NCBI RefSeq assembly: GCF_023195885.1
Contig: NZ_JALPKO010000003.1
Coordinates: 1 to 64,000, forward strand
Length of the DNA: 64,000 nt
Reading direction: 5' to 3'
Source: Methylonatrum kenyense
Lineage (GTDB): Bacteria; Pseudomonadota; Gammaproteobacteria; Nitrococcales; Aquisalimonadaceae
Shown here: positions 51,037-59,779 of the stretch, one piece after another
How the letters are laid out: each line of letters starts with the position of its first letter
Numbering within the stretch: position 1 is the first letter of the stretch
Translations under genes and position numbers: made by a program
Notes under the pieces: generated by a model
The model's input: the letters and a program-made list of their open reading frames with translations, nothing else
The model's database searches: none
What the model was told of the DNA's origin: nothing

Positions 51037-52509
51037 ATGAGCATGAACAGGACACTTCGCACCCCGTTCCGCTCGCAAGCCCGGCGACATTTCCTGCCGC
51101 GTCCGATTCTCTTCGTACTGCTTCTGCTGCTTGGCCTTGGCCTGAGCTCAAGCCATGCGGAAATCGATGGTGAGCACGGCATGCTGCTGCGGGTCGATGG
51201 TGCCATCGGCCCGGCCACCGTTGATTATCTCAGTCGCAATTTTGACCGGGCCCGGGATGAGGGCGCGGCGGTGATCATTCTGGAGTTGGACACGCCGGGC
51301 GGCCTGGATGCGTCAATGCGTGACATCATTCGGAGTATCGTTACCAGCTCGACCCCGGTTGCGATCTACGTGACGCCGGCCGGCGCGCGTGCGACCAGCG
51401 CCGGCACCTACATGATGTACGGTGCGCACGTTGCGGCGATGGCCCCCGGCACCAACCTCGGGGCGGCAACCCCGGTGCAAATGGGGGGCATGCCTGAATC
51501 GCCCGACGACGAGGCGGACGGCGACAACGGCAACGCGGAGAATGGTGACGACGAAAATGGCGACAGCGCGGCGCCACGTGGCGGCAGCGCGATGGAACGG
51601 AAGATGATCAACGATGCGGTCGCCTATATTCGCTCGCTGGCGGAGCTGCGAGACCGCAATGCCGACTGGGCCGAGAAGGCTGTGCGCGAGGCAGTCAGTA
51701 TCGGGTCCCGCGAGGCGCTGGACCTGGAGGTTATCGACTACATTGCCGAAGATGTGGAGGATCTGCTCGCGCAGATGGACGGTCGCGAAGTCAAGGTTGC
51801 CGGCGGCACGCTGACGCTGCAGACGGAAGGCCTGGAACTGGTGCGGGTCGAGCCGGACTGGCGTAACGAGTTCCTCGCCATCATTACCAACCCGAACGTT
51901 GCCTACATCCTGATGCTGATCGGCATCTACGGCATTATTTTCGAGTTGGCCAACCCCGGCAGTATCGTCCCTGGTGTACTCGGCGGTATCGCGCTTCTGA
52001 CGGCGCTGTTCGCATTCCAGGCCCTGCCAATCAACTATGCCGGGGCCGCTCTGATGGCGCTGGGTATCGCATTCATGATTGCCGAGGCCTTCATGCCCAG
52101 TTTCGGCGTGCTCGGGATCGGCGGCGTGGTGGCCTTCGCCCTGGGCTCGCTGTTGCTGGTGGATTCCGGTATCGAGGCCTATGAAATTTCCTTCACCGTG
52201 GTCATGGCGGTGTCGCTTTCCACCGCGCTTGTGGTGATCGGTATCGCGACCATGGCTCTGCGCGCGCACCGGCGTCGCATCGCTTCGGGCCGGGAACAAC
52301 TGCTCTCCAGTACCGCGATAGCAGCTTCGGACTTCATCGACGGCCGGGGCAGGGTGCGCGTGGAAGGGGAGCTGTGGAATGCCCATGCGGCCGCGTCGAT
52401 TCGTCGTGGTGACCACCTCCGTGTAACCGCAATGCATGGCCTGGAACTCGAGGTCGAGCCCATGTCCAAAACCGGCGATGACCCGCAGGGGCAGGTCAGG
52501 TCACGCTGA
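51037..52509 (+). CDS. NfeD-type membrane serine protease
   Basis: 490 residues. A signal or anchor at about 22-40 precedes a ClpP-like protease domain with Ser121 (RATSAGTYM) and Lys189 (ERKMINDAVAY), matching the Ser-Lys dyad of NfeD1b proteases. Residues 153-184 form an acidic Asn/Asp/Glu insert between them. Four to five membrane segments follow (about 285-420), then a C-terminal OB-like NfeD domain (GRGRVRVEGELW). It probably degrades membrane-associated proteins such as stomatins. Confidence 0.88.
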   Translation: MSMNRTLRTPFRSQARRHFLPRPILFVLLLLLGLGLSSSHAEIDGEHGMLLRVDGAIGPATVDYLSRNFDRARDEGAAVIILELDTPGGLDASMRDIIRSIVTSSTPVAIYVTPAGARATSAGTYMMYGAHVAAMAPGTNLGAATPVQMGGMPESPDDEADGDNGNAENGDDENGDSAAPRGGSAMERKMINDAVAYIRSLAELRDRNADWAEKAVREAVSIGSREALDLEVIDYIAEDVEDLLAQMDGREVKVAGGTLTLQTEGLELVRVEPDWRNEFLAIITNPNVAYILMLIGIYGIIFELANPGSIVPGVLGGIALLTALFAFQALPINYAGAALMALGIAFMIAEAFMPSFGVLGIGGVVAFALGSLLLVDSGIEAYEISFTVVMAVSLSTALVVIGIATMALRAHRRRIASGREQLLSSTAIAASDFIDGRGRVRVEGELWNAHAAASIRRGDHLRVTAMHGLELEVEPMSKTGDDPQGQVRSR

Positions 52510-52578
52510 GTGCGCGGTTCCTGCGGCCCCGTCATTGCCTGCCAGCCGCCCCGGGCCACAAGAGCAAAGGAGTGAATC

Positions 52579-53172
52579 TTGTCGTACCCCCTGCGAGAGG
52601 AAGCCATTGATCGTTTCATTCAGCTTTTCCGGCGTGCCGAGCAGGAGAAGGTTCCAGAACACACGGCGATGACCCTGGCCACTGTGCGTGCAGACGGGCG
52701 TCCGGCGGCGCGAATCGTGCTTCTCAAGGATGTCGATCACCGGGGTTTCGTGTTCTATACCAATCAGCGCAGCCGCAAGGGCCAGGACCTGGCCGTGACA
52801 CCGGCTGCGGCCTTGTGTTTCTACTGGCCACCGTTGGCCAGCCAGGTGCTGGTCGAGGGCGATGTTGTACCGGTCTCGGCCGCCGAAGCGGATGCGTACT
52901 TTGCCTCAAGGCCTCGCTTGAGTCAGATTGGGGCCTGGGCGTCTGAACAGTCGCGGCCGTTGCATGATCGTCAGCAGCTGGAGCAGCGTGTCGCCGACTT
53001 CGAACGCCAGTTTGCTGAGGGGCCCATTCCGCGGCCGCCCGACTGGTCCGGGTATCGGGTGATTCCCCGCCTGATGGAGTTCTGGTACGCCGGCGATGGC
53101 CGCTTGCACGAGCGTGAACGCTATGAGCTGCCGCTGGATGGCCCGGGGCGCCACTATCTGGTCAACCCCTGA
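52579..53172 (+). CDS. pdxH: Pyridoxamine-5'-phosphate oxidase
   Basis: 197 residues from a TTG start with AAGGAG upstream. It oxidises PNP and PMP to PLP with FMN. FMN-binding segments RIVLLKDVDHRGFVFYTN and QRSRKGQDL are visible, as are SRLSQIGAWASEQS-like and MEFWYAGDGRLHER stretches typical of the family. The end HYLVNP replaces the usual RLAP. Confidence 0.93.
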   Translation: MSYPLREEAIDRFIQLFRRAEQEKVPEHTAMTLATVRADGRPAARIVLLKDVDHRGFVFYTNQRSRKGQDLAVTPAAALCFYWPPLASQVLVEGDVVPVSAAEADAYFASRPRLSQIGAWASEQSRPLHDRQQLEQRVADFERQFAEGPIPRPPDWSGYRVIPRLMEFWYAGDGRLHERERYELPLDGPGRHYLVNP

Positions 53173-53198
53173 CCGGCGCTGGCCGCCCTGGTTTCCTG

Positions 53199-53272
53199 GC
53201 CGGCGCCGCGTCTTGCCAGATGATCAAGCCCGGTGTCGGGCGCAGACGCGAGAATAAATCGGCGTCTCCCTA
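53199..53272. repeat. Family 1 element, partial, at the stop of the next gene
   Basis: Interior CTTGCCAGATGATCAAG and GGCGCAGACGCGAGAATAAA match the copies at 31 and 55182. It ends GGCGTCTCCCTAG, and this CTAG supplies the stop codon of the minus-strand gene at 53270. Confidence 0.72.
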
Positions 53273-54475
53273 GCCGCCCGGTTCGGCAGACATATCCATT
53301 GCCGGCAGTCCCTGGATTACTGCCTCCCCAAGGCTGATGTTTCTGGTTTCCGCATGGCGTCGCCATGACTCGGGGATCTCGTGGACCGCCGCGGGCGACA
53401 GCGGATAATCGTGGCGATGGAAAAGGCAGCGGCCGTTGGCGTCGAAACCGCGAACCGCGAACAGCACGGGACCCAGATCCGGCAGGTCATGTCGCTGCAG
53501 CTCCAGCCGCGTGGCCCGGTCGGGATCGCCATCCAACAGGTTGTCTTGCAAGACGTTCCGGTCCGGCATCAGGGCAGCAGTCTGGGCATAGGCGAAGGCG
53601 CGTTCCAGGTTGGCGTCCAGCATCGCCGCGTGATTCGCCGAGCCTGGTACGTGACAGACCGTCAGGCCGTGGGCGGCAAGGCCTGCAACATATTGTCTGA
53701 GCAGCCGTTGCCAGGCGGCGTACCCGTCTTCCAGTTCATCAGCCGCGCCTGGTCCCTGGTGTCTTGCCCAATGACGGCAGGTCTGATGAAGACTGTAGGC
53801 GACGTTGTGGTGCACCAGGAAACAATGGCCCGAATCGAGCACGCAGCGGTTCGGATCCGTCCTCGGATACAGTGCCGAATCGATCAGGTCCCACAGTCCA
53901 TGAAAGCCGGCATTATCCAGCTGCACCCGCATCAACGCTCCCAGGTCATCAAGCGTTGTATAGAACAGGTTCAAAGGCTGGATCCCGGTTGCGTCCGAAA
54001 TCACCTTGCCTGTTTCCGCCGAGCCCTGGCCGCGCTCCAGTAGTCGTGTTTCCATCTGCAGCCGCAGTGCTTCGGTATGCTCCCCTGTACCGAGGAGCGT
54101 GAACGGAATCAACAGCAGCGGACCCTTGCCGTGCGCCGGGCCGGGTTCCAGTCCGGCTAACGGAAAGTGATCGCCCTGGGCGCCGATTGTCATGATGGAA
54201 GGCTGGAAATCGCCTGCCGGCATGGCATGTCGGTAGAGATCCGCCATCGCCTGAAACACGGGCATGCCGGGTCGCAGCAGTTCCGTGCTGTCGTACAGGC
54301 CGCCCATGACAACCAGGCCATGCCGGGGCAGGTGGTCGAGCAGGCGCTGCAGATCATTGGCGATTGCCTGTCCCAGACGTTCGGCGTCGGCCTTTCCCAA
54401 TGGCCCGGGCGTTTCCCCGGTAACGGCAGGGTCCACTTCCACCGTCAAAACGGCCGAGGCCGAATGAATCGACAT
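53270..54475 (-). CDS. Uncharacterised 401-residue cytoplasmic protein
   Basis: A well-formed gene: GGAGG lies four to five bases before the ATG, codon use matches the neighbours and it has no stop for 401 codons. There is no signal peptide or membrane segment. It contains several His/Cys clusters (DSGHCFLVHHNVAYSLH, LFHRHDYPLSP) and many hydrophobic helices. I do not recognise the family. The C-terminal end is set by the family 1 repeat, so a few native residues may be missing. Confidence 0.75.
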   Translation of the reverse strand: MSIHSASAVLTVEVDPAVTGETPGPLGKADAERLGQAIANDLQRLLDHLPRHGLVVMGGLYDSTELLRPGMPVFQAMADLYRHAMPAGDFQPSIMTIGAQGDHFPLAGLEPGPAHGKGPLLLIPFTLLGTGEHTEALRLQMETRLLERGQGSAETGKVISDATGIQPLNLFYTTLDDLGALMRVQLDNAGFHGLWDLIDSALYPRTDPNRCVLDSGHCFLVHHNVAYSLHQTCRHWARHQGPGAADELEDGYAAWQRLLRQYVAGLAAHGLTVCHVPGSANHAAMLDANLERAFAYAQTAALMPDRNVLQDNLLDGDPDRATRLELQRHDLPDLGPVLFAVRGFDANGRCLFHRHDYPLSPAAVHEIPESWRRHAETRNISLGEAVIQGLPAMDMSAEPGG

Positions 54476-54850
54476 AAAACCTCCGTCGGCTACCGGCAGG
54501 GAGCATCCTGTTCAAGTAATTTCCGGCAATTTCCCTGCTTCATTGTTGAAAACGTTGGCGAGGATTGACGATGTACTTGCAGGATGCAAGGAAATGCCAT
54601 GTTGTTCGGTGTCGCAGGTTCCACGCGGATTCGATTGCAGAGCGATCGTGGCGTCGGCCGCTGTGCCTGACGCGGGGTCAAATCAGTGTTTCCATAATAC
54701 GGCCCCCGATTCAATACTGTCGCCGTATGGCGTCGGTCGATAAATTCCTTTCCAGGCTTGAGCATGGAATTCGGGAATTGCCTAAATAGCGGTCTTGTCT
54801 TATCGTTCTCTACGAGATTTTTACCCTCAGTATCGAAAGCGAGGCATGGA
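54476..54850. other. Divergent region upstream of the H-NS-like gene
   Basis: Relatively AT-rich compared with the rest. It contains one family 1 end at 54668-54697 (GTCAAATCAGTGTTTCCATA). No convincing promoter pair is visible. Short AT-rich tracts (GAGATTTTTACCC) could serve autoregulation by the H-NS-like protein. Confidence 0.5.
54668..54697. repeat. Family 1 element, right end only
   Basis: TGACGCGGGGTCAAATCAGT then GTTTCCATA matches the right end of other copies with some changes, ending at TA. Confidence 0.6.
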
Positions 54851-55165
54851 ATGGATATTTCCCGATATAGTGCGAAAGAATTGCAGCAGCTCAAGAAGGA
54901 TATCGATAAAGAGCTGCGTGAACGTCGTAAGCAGGATGTCAAAGAGGCGCAGAAGGAGCTGAAGAATCTGGCCGACCGATTTGGCCTGACCGTTACCGAC
55001 CTGGTGGCGGGTGCAGCCGGCAAGGGCCCGTCGCGCAAGGCACCGGTTCAATACCGTCACCCGGATGATCCAACCAAGGGTTGGTCTGGCCGCGGACGCA
55101 AGCCCGCGTGGATCAAGGAGTGGGAGGCCAAGGGTCGGTCGATCAAGGACCTGAAAATCAACTGA
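54851..55165 (+). CDS. H-NS family nucleoid protein
   Basis: 104 residues. The N-terminal two thirds are a charged coiled coil for oligomerisation (KELQQLKKDIDKELRERRKQ). The C-terminal DNA-binding motif is YRHPDDPTKGWSGRGRKPAW, the core of the H-NS domain. It would silence AT-rich foreign DNA. The ATG at 54851 has GAGG upstream; a longer frame adds an unlikely N-terminus. The terminator at 55273 lies after an intervening family 1 element. Confidence 0.92.
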   Translation: MDISRYSAKELQQLKKDIDKELRERRKQDVKEAQKELKNLADRFGLTVTDLVAGAAGKGPSRKAPVQYRHPDDPTKGWSGRGRKPAWIKEWEAKGRSIKDLKIN

Positions 55166-55181
55166 TCAAACATGGTCGCCA

Positions 55182-55271
55182 AGGGGAACGCTGATTTATT
55201 CCCGCGTCTGCGCCCGAGAGCGGTTTTGATCATCTGGCGAGGCGTGGTACCGGTTCGTCAGTGTTTCCCAA
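55182..55271. repeat. Family 1 element after the H-NS-like gene
   Basis: GGGGAACGCTGATTTATTCC at the left and CAGTGTTTCCCA at the right. The interior CCCGCGTCTGCGCCCGAGAG and ATCATCTGGCGAGG is the inverse of the copies at 31 and 53199. It lies between the gene and its terminator. Confidence 0.72.
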
Positions 55272-55272
55272 G

Positions 55273-55303
55273 GCCCGGTGTCGATATGGCACCGGGCTTT
55301 TTT
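55273..55303 (+). terminator. Terminator after the H-NS-like gene
   Basis: GCCCGGTG and CACCGGGC pair around a loop, followed by six T. It overlaps the stop codon of the convergent permease gene. Confidence 0.8.
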
Positions 55304-56075
55304 ATGCCCGCAGGCCGGTGCCGCGGCGCAGCAGGAAAAGTGCAGTCGCGCCGAGTATCAGGATGCTCAGCAGGATTAGCGAATAGGCAACTCTGATATC
55401 GATATCCGACGAACCGAGAATGCCGTAACGGAATGCATTCACCATGTAGAGCACAGGGTTGAACATGGAAACGATACGCCAGGTATCCGGCAACAGGCTG
55501 ACCGAATAGAACACACCACCCAGGTAGGTCAGGGGTGTGAGGATGAATGTCGGTACGATTGCGACATCATCGAACTTGCGGGCGAATATGCCGTTGATGA
55601 AGCCACCCAGCGAAAACAGAATCGACGTCAATAACACGACCGATACCGTAATCCAGATATTGTGGATCTGGATTTGGGTAAAGATCAGCGAGACCAGGGT
55701 CACAATCAGCCCGACCAGCAGGCCGCGACCCACACCGCCCGACACATAGCCCAGAAGAATCACCGCATTCGGCGCCGGGGACACCATCAGTTCCTCAATG
55801 TGGCGCTGGAACTTGGCGCTGAAGAATGACGACACCACGTTGGCATAGGAATTGGTGATCACGGCCATCATGATGATGCCGGGGACAATGAAATCCATGT
55901 AGCTGTATCCGTCCATTGGTCCGATTCGCGGACCAATGAGGTTGCCGAAAATCACGAAATACAGCGCCATCGTGATCGCCGGTGGGAACAGCGTTTGTAC
56001 CCAGATGCGGAGATAGCGGGTGGTTTCCTTTCGCGACAGGGTCGCCAGGGCAATCAGTGATTCCTGCCAGTACAT
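55302..56075 (-). CDS. ABC-2 type exporter permease (YadH-like)
   Basis: 257 residues with six membrane segments and the ABC-2 signature (SSFFSAKFQRHIEELMVSPAP; ILTPLTYLGGVFYSVSLLP). It pairs with the ATPase encoded just upstream. The closest known arrangement is yadG-yadH; the exported substrate is unknown. Confidence 0.9.
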   Translation of the reverse strand: MYWQESLIALATLSRKETTRYLRIWVQTLFPPAITMALYFVIFGNLIGPRIGPMDGYSYMDFIVPGIIMMAVITNSYANVVSSFFSAKFQRHIEELMVSPAPNAVILLGYVSGGVGRGLLVGLIVTLVSLIFTQIQIHNIWITVSVVLLTSILFSLGGFINGIFARKFDDVAIVPTFILTPLTYLGGVFYSVSLLPDTWRIVSMFNPVLYMVNAFRYGILGSSDIDIRVAYSLILLSILILGATALFLLRRGTGLRA

Positions 56076-56080
56076 GCGAT

Positions 56081-57031
56081 TCAGGCCTCCTGCCCATTGC
56101 CGGCCGAAGCGTCCTGCTGCAGCAGGTCGATGAACATCTCCTCCAGACGGTTGGCCTTGTTTTTCAGACTGCGCACGTAGATTCCCGCGCCAGCCAGGGC
56201 CTGCACCAGTTGGGTGATGGACTGGTCCCGCTGGACATCGGCTTCCAGTTGCTGCGGCCCGACCTGTCGCAGAACAAAGCCGTCGACCGTGGCCGGAGCG
56301 GCGTTGGCAAGCGGGTCCACGTCAAGGATGAAGGAGTGGGTGTTGAGCCTGTTGAGCAGCGCCGTGGTCGAGGTGTTTTCGACGATTCGGCCCTTGTTGA
56401 TGATCGCAATGTTGCGGCAGAGGCTTTCCGCCTCCTCCAGATAATGCGTGGTCAGAATGACGGTGACGTCGCCCGTCCGATTCAATGCCTCAAGGAACCG
56501 CCACATGGAGCGCCGCAGCTCGATGTCGACGCCGGCCGTCGGTTCATCAAGTATCAGCAGCCGCGGCTCGTGCACCAGTGCGCGGGCAATCATCAGGCGC
56601 CGTTTCATGCCCCCCGACAGGGTCCTGGAAACGAGCTTGCGCCGGTCCCAAAGATCCAGCTCGCGCAGATAGCGTTCGCAGTTCTGGCGCGCTCTGCGAC
56701 GCGGAATGCCGTAGTAGCCGGCCTGGTTGAGCACGATCTGCTCGACGGTCTCGAAGCCGTTGAAGTTGACCTCCTGGGGCACCACGCCGAGGCGGCGCTT
56801 CGCCTCCCACGGTTGCTTTTCGATATCGTGGCCGAAAATCTCGGCGCGGCCGGCGGTGCGGGTTACCAGGGAACTGATGATGCCGATCGCCGTGGACTTG
56901 CCGGCGCCATTTGGCCCGAGCAGGCCGAAAAAATCCCCCGGTTGCACGGTCAGGTCGATGCCGCGAAGGGCGATCAGGCCATTGCTGTAGGTCTTGCCGA
57001 GATTCTGAAGATGTAATGCAGGGACGCCCAT
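56081..57031 (-). CDS. ABC exporter ATPase (YadG-like)
   Basis: 316 residues. Walker A is GPNGAGKST, the signature is LSGGMKRRL, and Walker B is LLILDEPTAGVD. A C-terminal domain of about 80 residues follows. The start at 57031 (MGVPALHLQNLGK) has GGAGG upstream; ATGs at 57052 and 57079 would add 7 or 16 residues. It ends five bases before the permease gene. Confidence 0.9.
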   Translation of the reverse strand: MGVPALHLQNLGKTYSNGLIALRGIDLTVQPGDFFGLLGPNGAGKSTAIGIISSLVTRTAGRAEIFGHDIEKQPWEAKRRLGVVPQEVNFNGFETVEQIVLNQAGYYGIPRRRARQNCERYLRELDLWDRRKLVSRTLSGGMKRRLMIARALVHEPRLLILDEPTAGVDIELRRSMWRFLEALNRTGDVTVILTTHYLEEAESLCRNIAIINKGRIVENTSTTALLNRLNTHSFILDVDPLANAAPATVDGFVLRQVGPQQLEADVQRDQSITQLVQALAGAGIYVRSLKNKANRLEEMFIDLLQQDASAGNGQEA

Positions 57032-57156
57032 GGCCGCGGAAAAAACCTCCATCAGTGTGGGGCGGCAATAGTACCGCATCCGGCGGATTCCGCCGGAAAC
57101 AGGAAAAAATGGAACGCGATCAGATGCCGGTTGTCACAACCAGCGCGTGCAGGAAT

Positions 57157-57187
57157 TTGACAGCACAGGGGCTGTCCCTGCTATTTT
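57157..57187 (+). promoter_or_regulatory. Possible promoter of the Gln/Met-rich protein gene
   Basis: TTGACA (57157-57162) and, after 19 bases, TATTTT (57182-57187). The spacing is longer than ideal; CTATTT gives 18. Transcription would start near 57194. Confidence 0.5.
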
Positions 57188-57259
57188 ACGCGATTAAATT
57201 TACCGACTCAGCAACAGTTTACAGCCGGACGAGTCGCCGATCAGGAGAGAATCTAATCC

Positions 57260-57799
57260 ATGATGCAAATCGCTAAGACATGCAAACGGCCTTTCATCGG
57301 CCTTGCCACGGCTCTGGCCTTTGTCTTCTCCGGGCTCGCTACTGCCCAGGAGATGGCGCCGCCGGACGGTGGTCAGCAGGGCGGCGGTGAAATGCAGGAA
57401 ATGCAGCAGCGGTTGTCGGAGATCCAGCGCCAGGCATTCGAAAACAACCCGCAGTTGCAGGAGCAGGCGGAAGAGCTTGAGAACCTGTTCATCCGCACGA
57501 TGGAAGATGCGGGCTACGATCCCGAAAACGGCCTCGACCGGCTGGATGCGATCCAGGCCCAGATGCAGGATGAAGGCGTCAGCGATGACGAGCGTCAGGC
57601 CATGCTGGAAGAAGCCCAGGAAATCCAGATGGAACTGCAGGAAGGGCAGCAGGTTGCCATGCAGGATCAGGCCGTGATCGATGCCCAGACGGAATTCGAG
57701 GAAGACCTGATGGATGCGATGCGCGCCGAAGATCCGGAAACCGATGATCTGATCAGCCGTTTCGAACAGATGCAGCAACAGCAGCAGCCGATGCAGTAA
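57260..57799 (+). CDS. Secreted Gln/Met/Glu-rich helical protein
   Basis: 179 residues. A signal peptide (about 1-29, cut near ATA-QE) is followed by a low-complexity helical protein with many Gln, Met and Glu (EMQEMQQRLSEIQRQAFENN; ending QQQQQPMQ). It looks like a long coiled coil. Family not recognised. TCAGGAGA lies upstream of two adjacent ATGs. A strong terminator follows, so it is transcribed alone. Confidence 0.72.
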   Translation: MMQIAKTCKRPFIGLATALAFVFSGLATAQEMAPPDGGQQGGGEMQEMQQRLSEIQRQAFENNPQLQEQAEELENLFIRTMEDAGYDPENGLDRLDAIQAQMQDEGVSDDERQAMLEEAQEIQMELQEGQQVAMQDQAVIDAQTEFEEDLMDAMRAEDPETDDLISRFEQMQQQQQPMQ

Positions 57800-57823
57800 G
57801 CTGCCGAGGCCATTGTTGGTCAC

Positions 57824-57859
57824 GACGGCGCTCTCCGCATGGTGGGCGCCGTTTTTTTT
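57824..57859 (+). terminator. Intrinsic terminator
   Basis: ACGGCGC and GCGCCGT form the stem; eight T follow directly. Confidence 0.85.
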
Positions 57860-57905
57860 GCCCTGGAAAAAACCACTTGATCGCTGACCCGGGAGCGACT
57901 CCGTG

Positions 57906-58307
57906 ATGGAACTGACCCTGTCGACGCCGGCCCTGCTGTTTCCGGCTGTATCCCTGCTGTTGCTTGCCTACACCAACCGTTTTCTGGCGCTTGCGGCACT
58001 GATTCGTGAGTTGCAGGCCCAGTACCGTGAGAATCCCGAACCGGTGATCAAGGGCCAGATCGATAATCTGCGCCGCCGGGTCAACCTGATCCGGTCCATG
58101 CAGGAAGCCGGGGTCGCCAGCCTGTTCCTGTGTGTGTTTTGCATGTTTCTGCTGTTCGCGGGATTCATCCTGCCTGGCAAGCTGGTGTTTGCCGTCAGCC
58201 TGGTATTGCTGATGGTTTCTCTCGGCTTGTCGGTCAAGGAGATTCACATTTCGGTGCGTGCCCTGAACCTGCAACTGCAGGATATCGAGGACGCGCCGGA
58301 ACGCTGA
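57906..58307 (+). CDS. DUF2721-family membrane protein
   Basis: 133 residues with three hydrophobic segments (about 10-30, 70-90, 93-112) and a charged cytoplasmic stretch between the first two (RELQAQYRENP). The pattern fits DUF2721, whose function is unknown. A GTG sits directly before the ATG. Confidence 0.75.
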   Translation: MELTLSTPALLFPAVSLLLLAYTNRFLALAALIRELQAQYRENPEPVIKGQIDNLRRRVNLIRSMQEAGVASLFLCVFCMFLLFAGFILPGKLVFAVSLVLLMVSLGLSVKEIHISVRALNLQLQDIEDAPER

Positions 58308-58374
58308 TCAGGCAGTCCATCGGCGTTGGCTGCTCTGGCAACTCTTGTCAGCAGAGCCGCCTGGCTGCAAACTA

Positions 58375-58394
58375 TTAGTCCGATATCGAACTAA
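58375..58394. promoter_or_regulatory. Palindromic operator candidate upstream of the hydroquinone reductase gene
   Basis: TTAGTCCGATATCGAACTAA reads almost the same on both strands (18 of 20 positions). It lies eight bases before the ribosome site of the next gene, a place where a repressor could block transcription or initiation. Confidence 0.6.
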
Positions 58395-58407
58395 AGTTGG
58401 AGGTTGT

Positions 58408-59382
58408 ATGGGTGGGCGCCTGGTCAACGGAACCTGGTACGCGGAAGGTTACGAGCCGGATGCGGACGGCCGGTTCGTCCGGCAATCATCGGTGTTTCGT
58501 GAGTGGACGCGGGATACCGGGGACGCGCGCTTCCGGCCGGAGGCGGGCCGTTTCCACCTGTTCGTATCGCTGGCCTGTCCCTGGGCACACCGAACCCTGA
58601 TCATGCGCCGCCTGCGTGGGCTGGATCAGGCCTTGCCGGTTTCGGTGGTGCATCCGGACATGCTTGATGATGGCTGGGAATTCCGCGAATTTCCGGGCAG
58701 TACCGATGATCCGGTGCTGGGTGCCCGCTACATGCGGGAGATCTATCAGGCCGCTGACCCGGAATTCACCGGGCGTGTGACCGTTCCCGTGCTCTGGGAC
58801 CGACGTGAACAGACCATCGTCAACAACGAATCGCGCGACATCCTGCGCATGCTCGACCATGACTGGCGGGCGCTTAGCCCGAATCCGGAGCCGGATTTCG
58901 CACCGGAGGAGCTGCGCGATCAGATTGAAGCGACGCTGGATGCGATCTACGAGCCGATCAACAACGGCGTCTACAAGTGCGGCTTCGCGCAGTCCCAGAC
59001 CGCCTACGAAGAGGCGGCCGATGGGCTCTTCGGGGCGTTGGCTTACTGGGACGGAAAACTCGCCGAGCAGCGATTTCTTTGTGGTGACCGGCTGACCGAA
59101 GCGGATATCTGCCTGTATACGACGCTGGTTCGTTTCGATGCGGTCTATGCCGTGCACTTCAAATGCTCACAGAATCGGATCGTGGATTATCCGAACCTCT
59201 GGAACTACCTGCGGGATCTCTATCAGCGACCGGGCTTCGGCGAGACCACAGACTTGCGGCATATTCGCCGGCATTATTACGTCAGTCATCCGTTCATCAA
59301 TCCGACGCAGCATATTGCACGCATGCCGGATATTGATTTCACGGCCAGCCACGACCGCTTCCGCCTGCCGGAATCTGCCTGA
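58408..59382 (+). CDS. Glutathionyl-hydroquinone reductase (YqjG/Xi class)
   Basis: 324 residues. The catalytic Cys57 lies in SLACPWAHRT, a signature of Xi-class glutathione transferases that remove glutathione from glutathionyl-hydroquinones. A thioredoxin-like N-terminal fold and an all-helical C-terminal domain follow (GDRLTEADICLYTTLVRFD). GGAGG lies before the ATG at 58408; a longer frame exists without family resemblance. A palindromic operator candidate precedes it. Confidence 0.92.
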   Translation: MGGRLVNGTWYAEGYEPDADGRFVRQSSVFREWTRDTGDARFRPEAGRFHLFVSLACPWAHRTLIMRRLRGLDQALPVSVVHPDMLDDGWEFREFPGSTDDPVLGARYMREIYQAADPEFTGRVTVPVLWDRREQTIVNNESRDILRMLDHDWRALSPNPEPDFAPEELRDQIEATLDAIYEPINNGVYKCGFAQSQTAYEEAADGLFGALAYWDGKLAEQRFLCGDRLTEADICLYTTLVRFDAVYAVHFKCSQNRIVDYPNLWNYLRDLYQRPGFGETTDLRHIRRHYYVSHPFINPTQHIARMPDIDFTASHDRFRLPESA

Positions 59383-59504
59383 ACCGCACCGCGCGGACAC
59401 CGGTGACGCCCCTCATGGCCCGCAAGGTGAGCCATGGCGGCTGCAGTGCATTGCGACGACTCAGGTCACCGGCGTCGGTTTGGTCCCTGGCGCCGGTCGG
59501 TGCG

Positions 59505-59702
59505 TCATCCCAGCTCGGGGAAGTCCTGGTCCAGGTCTCGCAAGATGCCCCGCAGGGCACGTTCTTCGAGCAATTCCTCGATCGAGCGGCGCGCGTTTCT
59601 TGGCGACGCGCTTGGGTACCGTGAACCCGCGCGGTCCTCGTCCAGCATGTCGTCGTCGAAATGGGTGCCGGAATCCGGTTCGGCGTGCATCAATTCCTGC
59701 AT
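59505..59702 (-). CDS. Small acidic protein resembling the PA3496 family
   Basis: 65 residues, starting MQELMHAEPDSGTHFDDD. The end NARRSIEELLEERALRGILRD resembles the short Pseudomonas PA3496-type proteins linked to envelope integrity; this similarity is from memory and modest. GGAG lies upstream of the ATG at 59702. The frame stays open upstream into a family 1 repeat, which would add MKETLIYSHACVGVRI as a false N-terminus. Confidence 0.6.
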   Translation of the reverse strand: MQELMHAEPDSGTHFDDDMLDEDRAGSRYPSASPRNARRSIEELLEERALRGILRDLDQDFPELG

Positions 59703-59779
59703 GGTCGGTGTCTCCAGCTGACCGGTTGCGGGATCTGTATACAATGGCCCGCCGACCAGGGGAATTACCGTTCGTCGGC

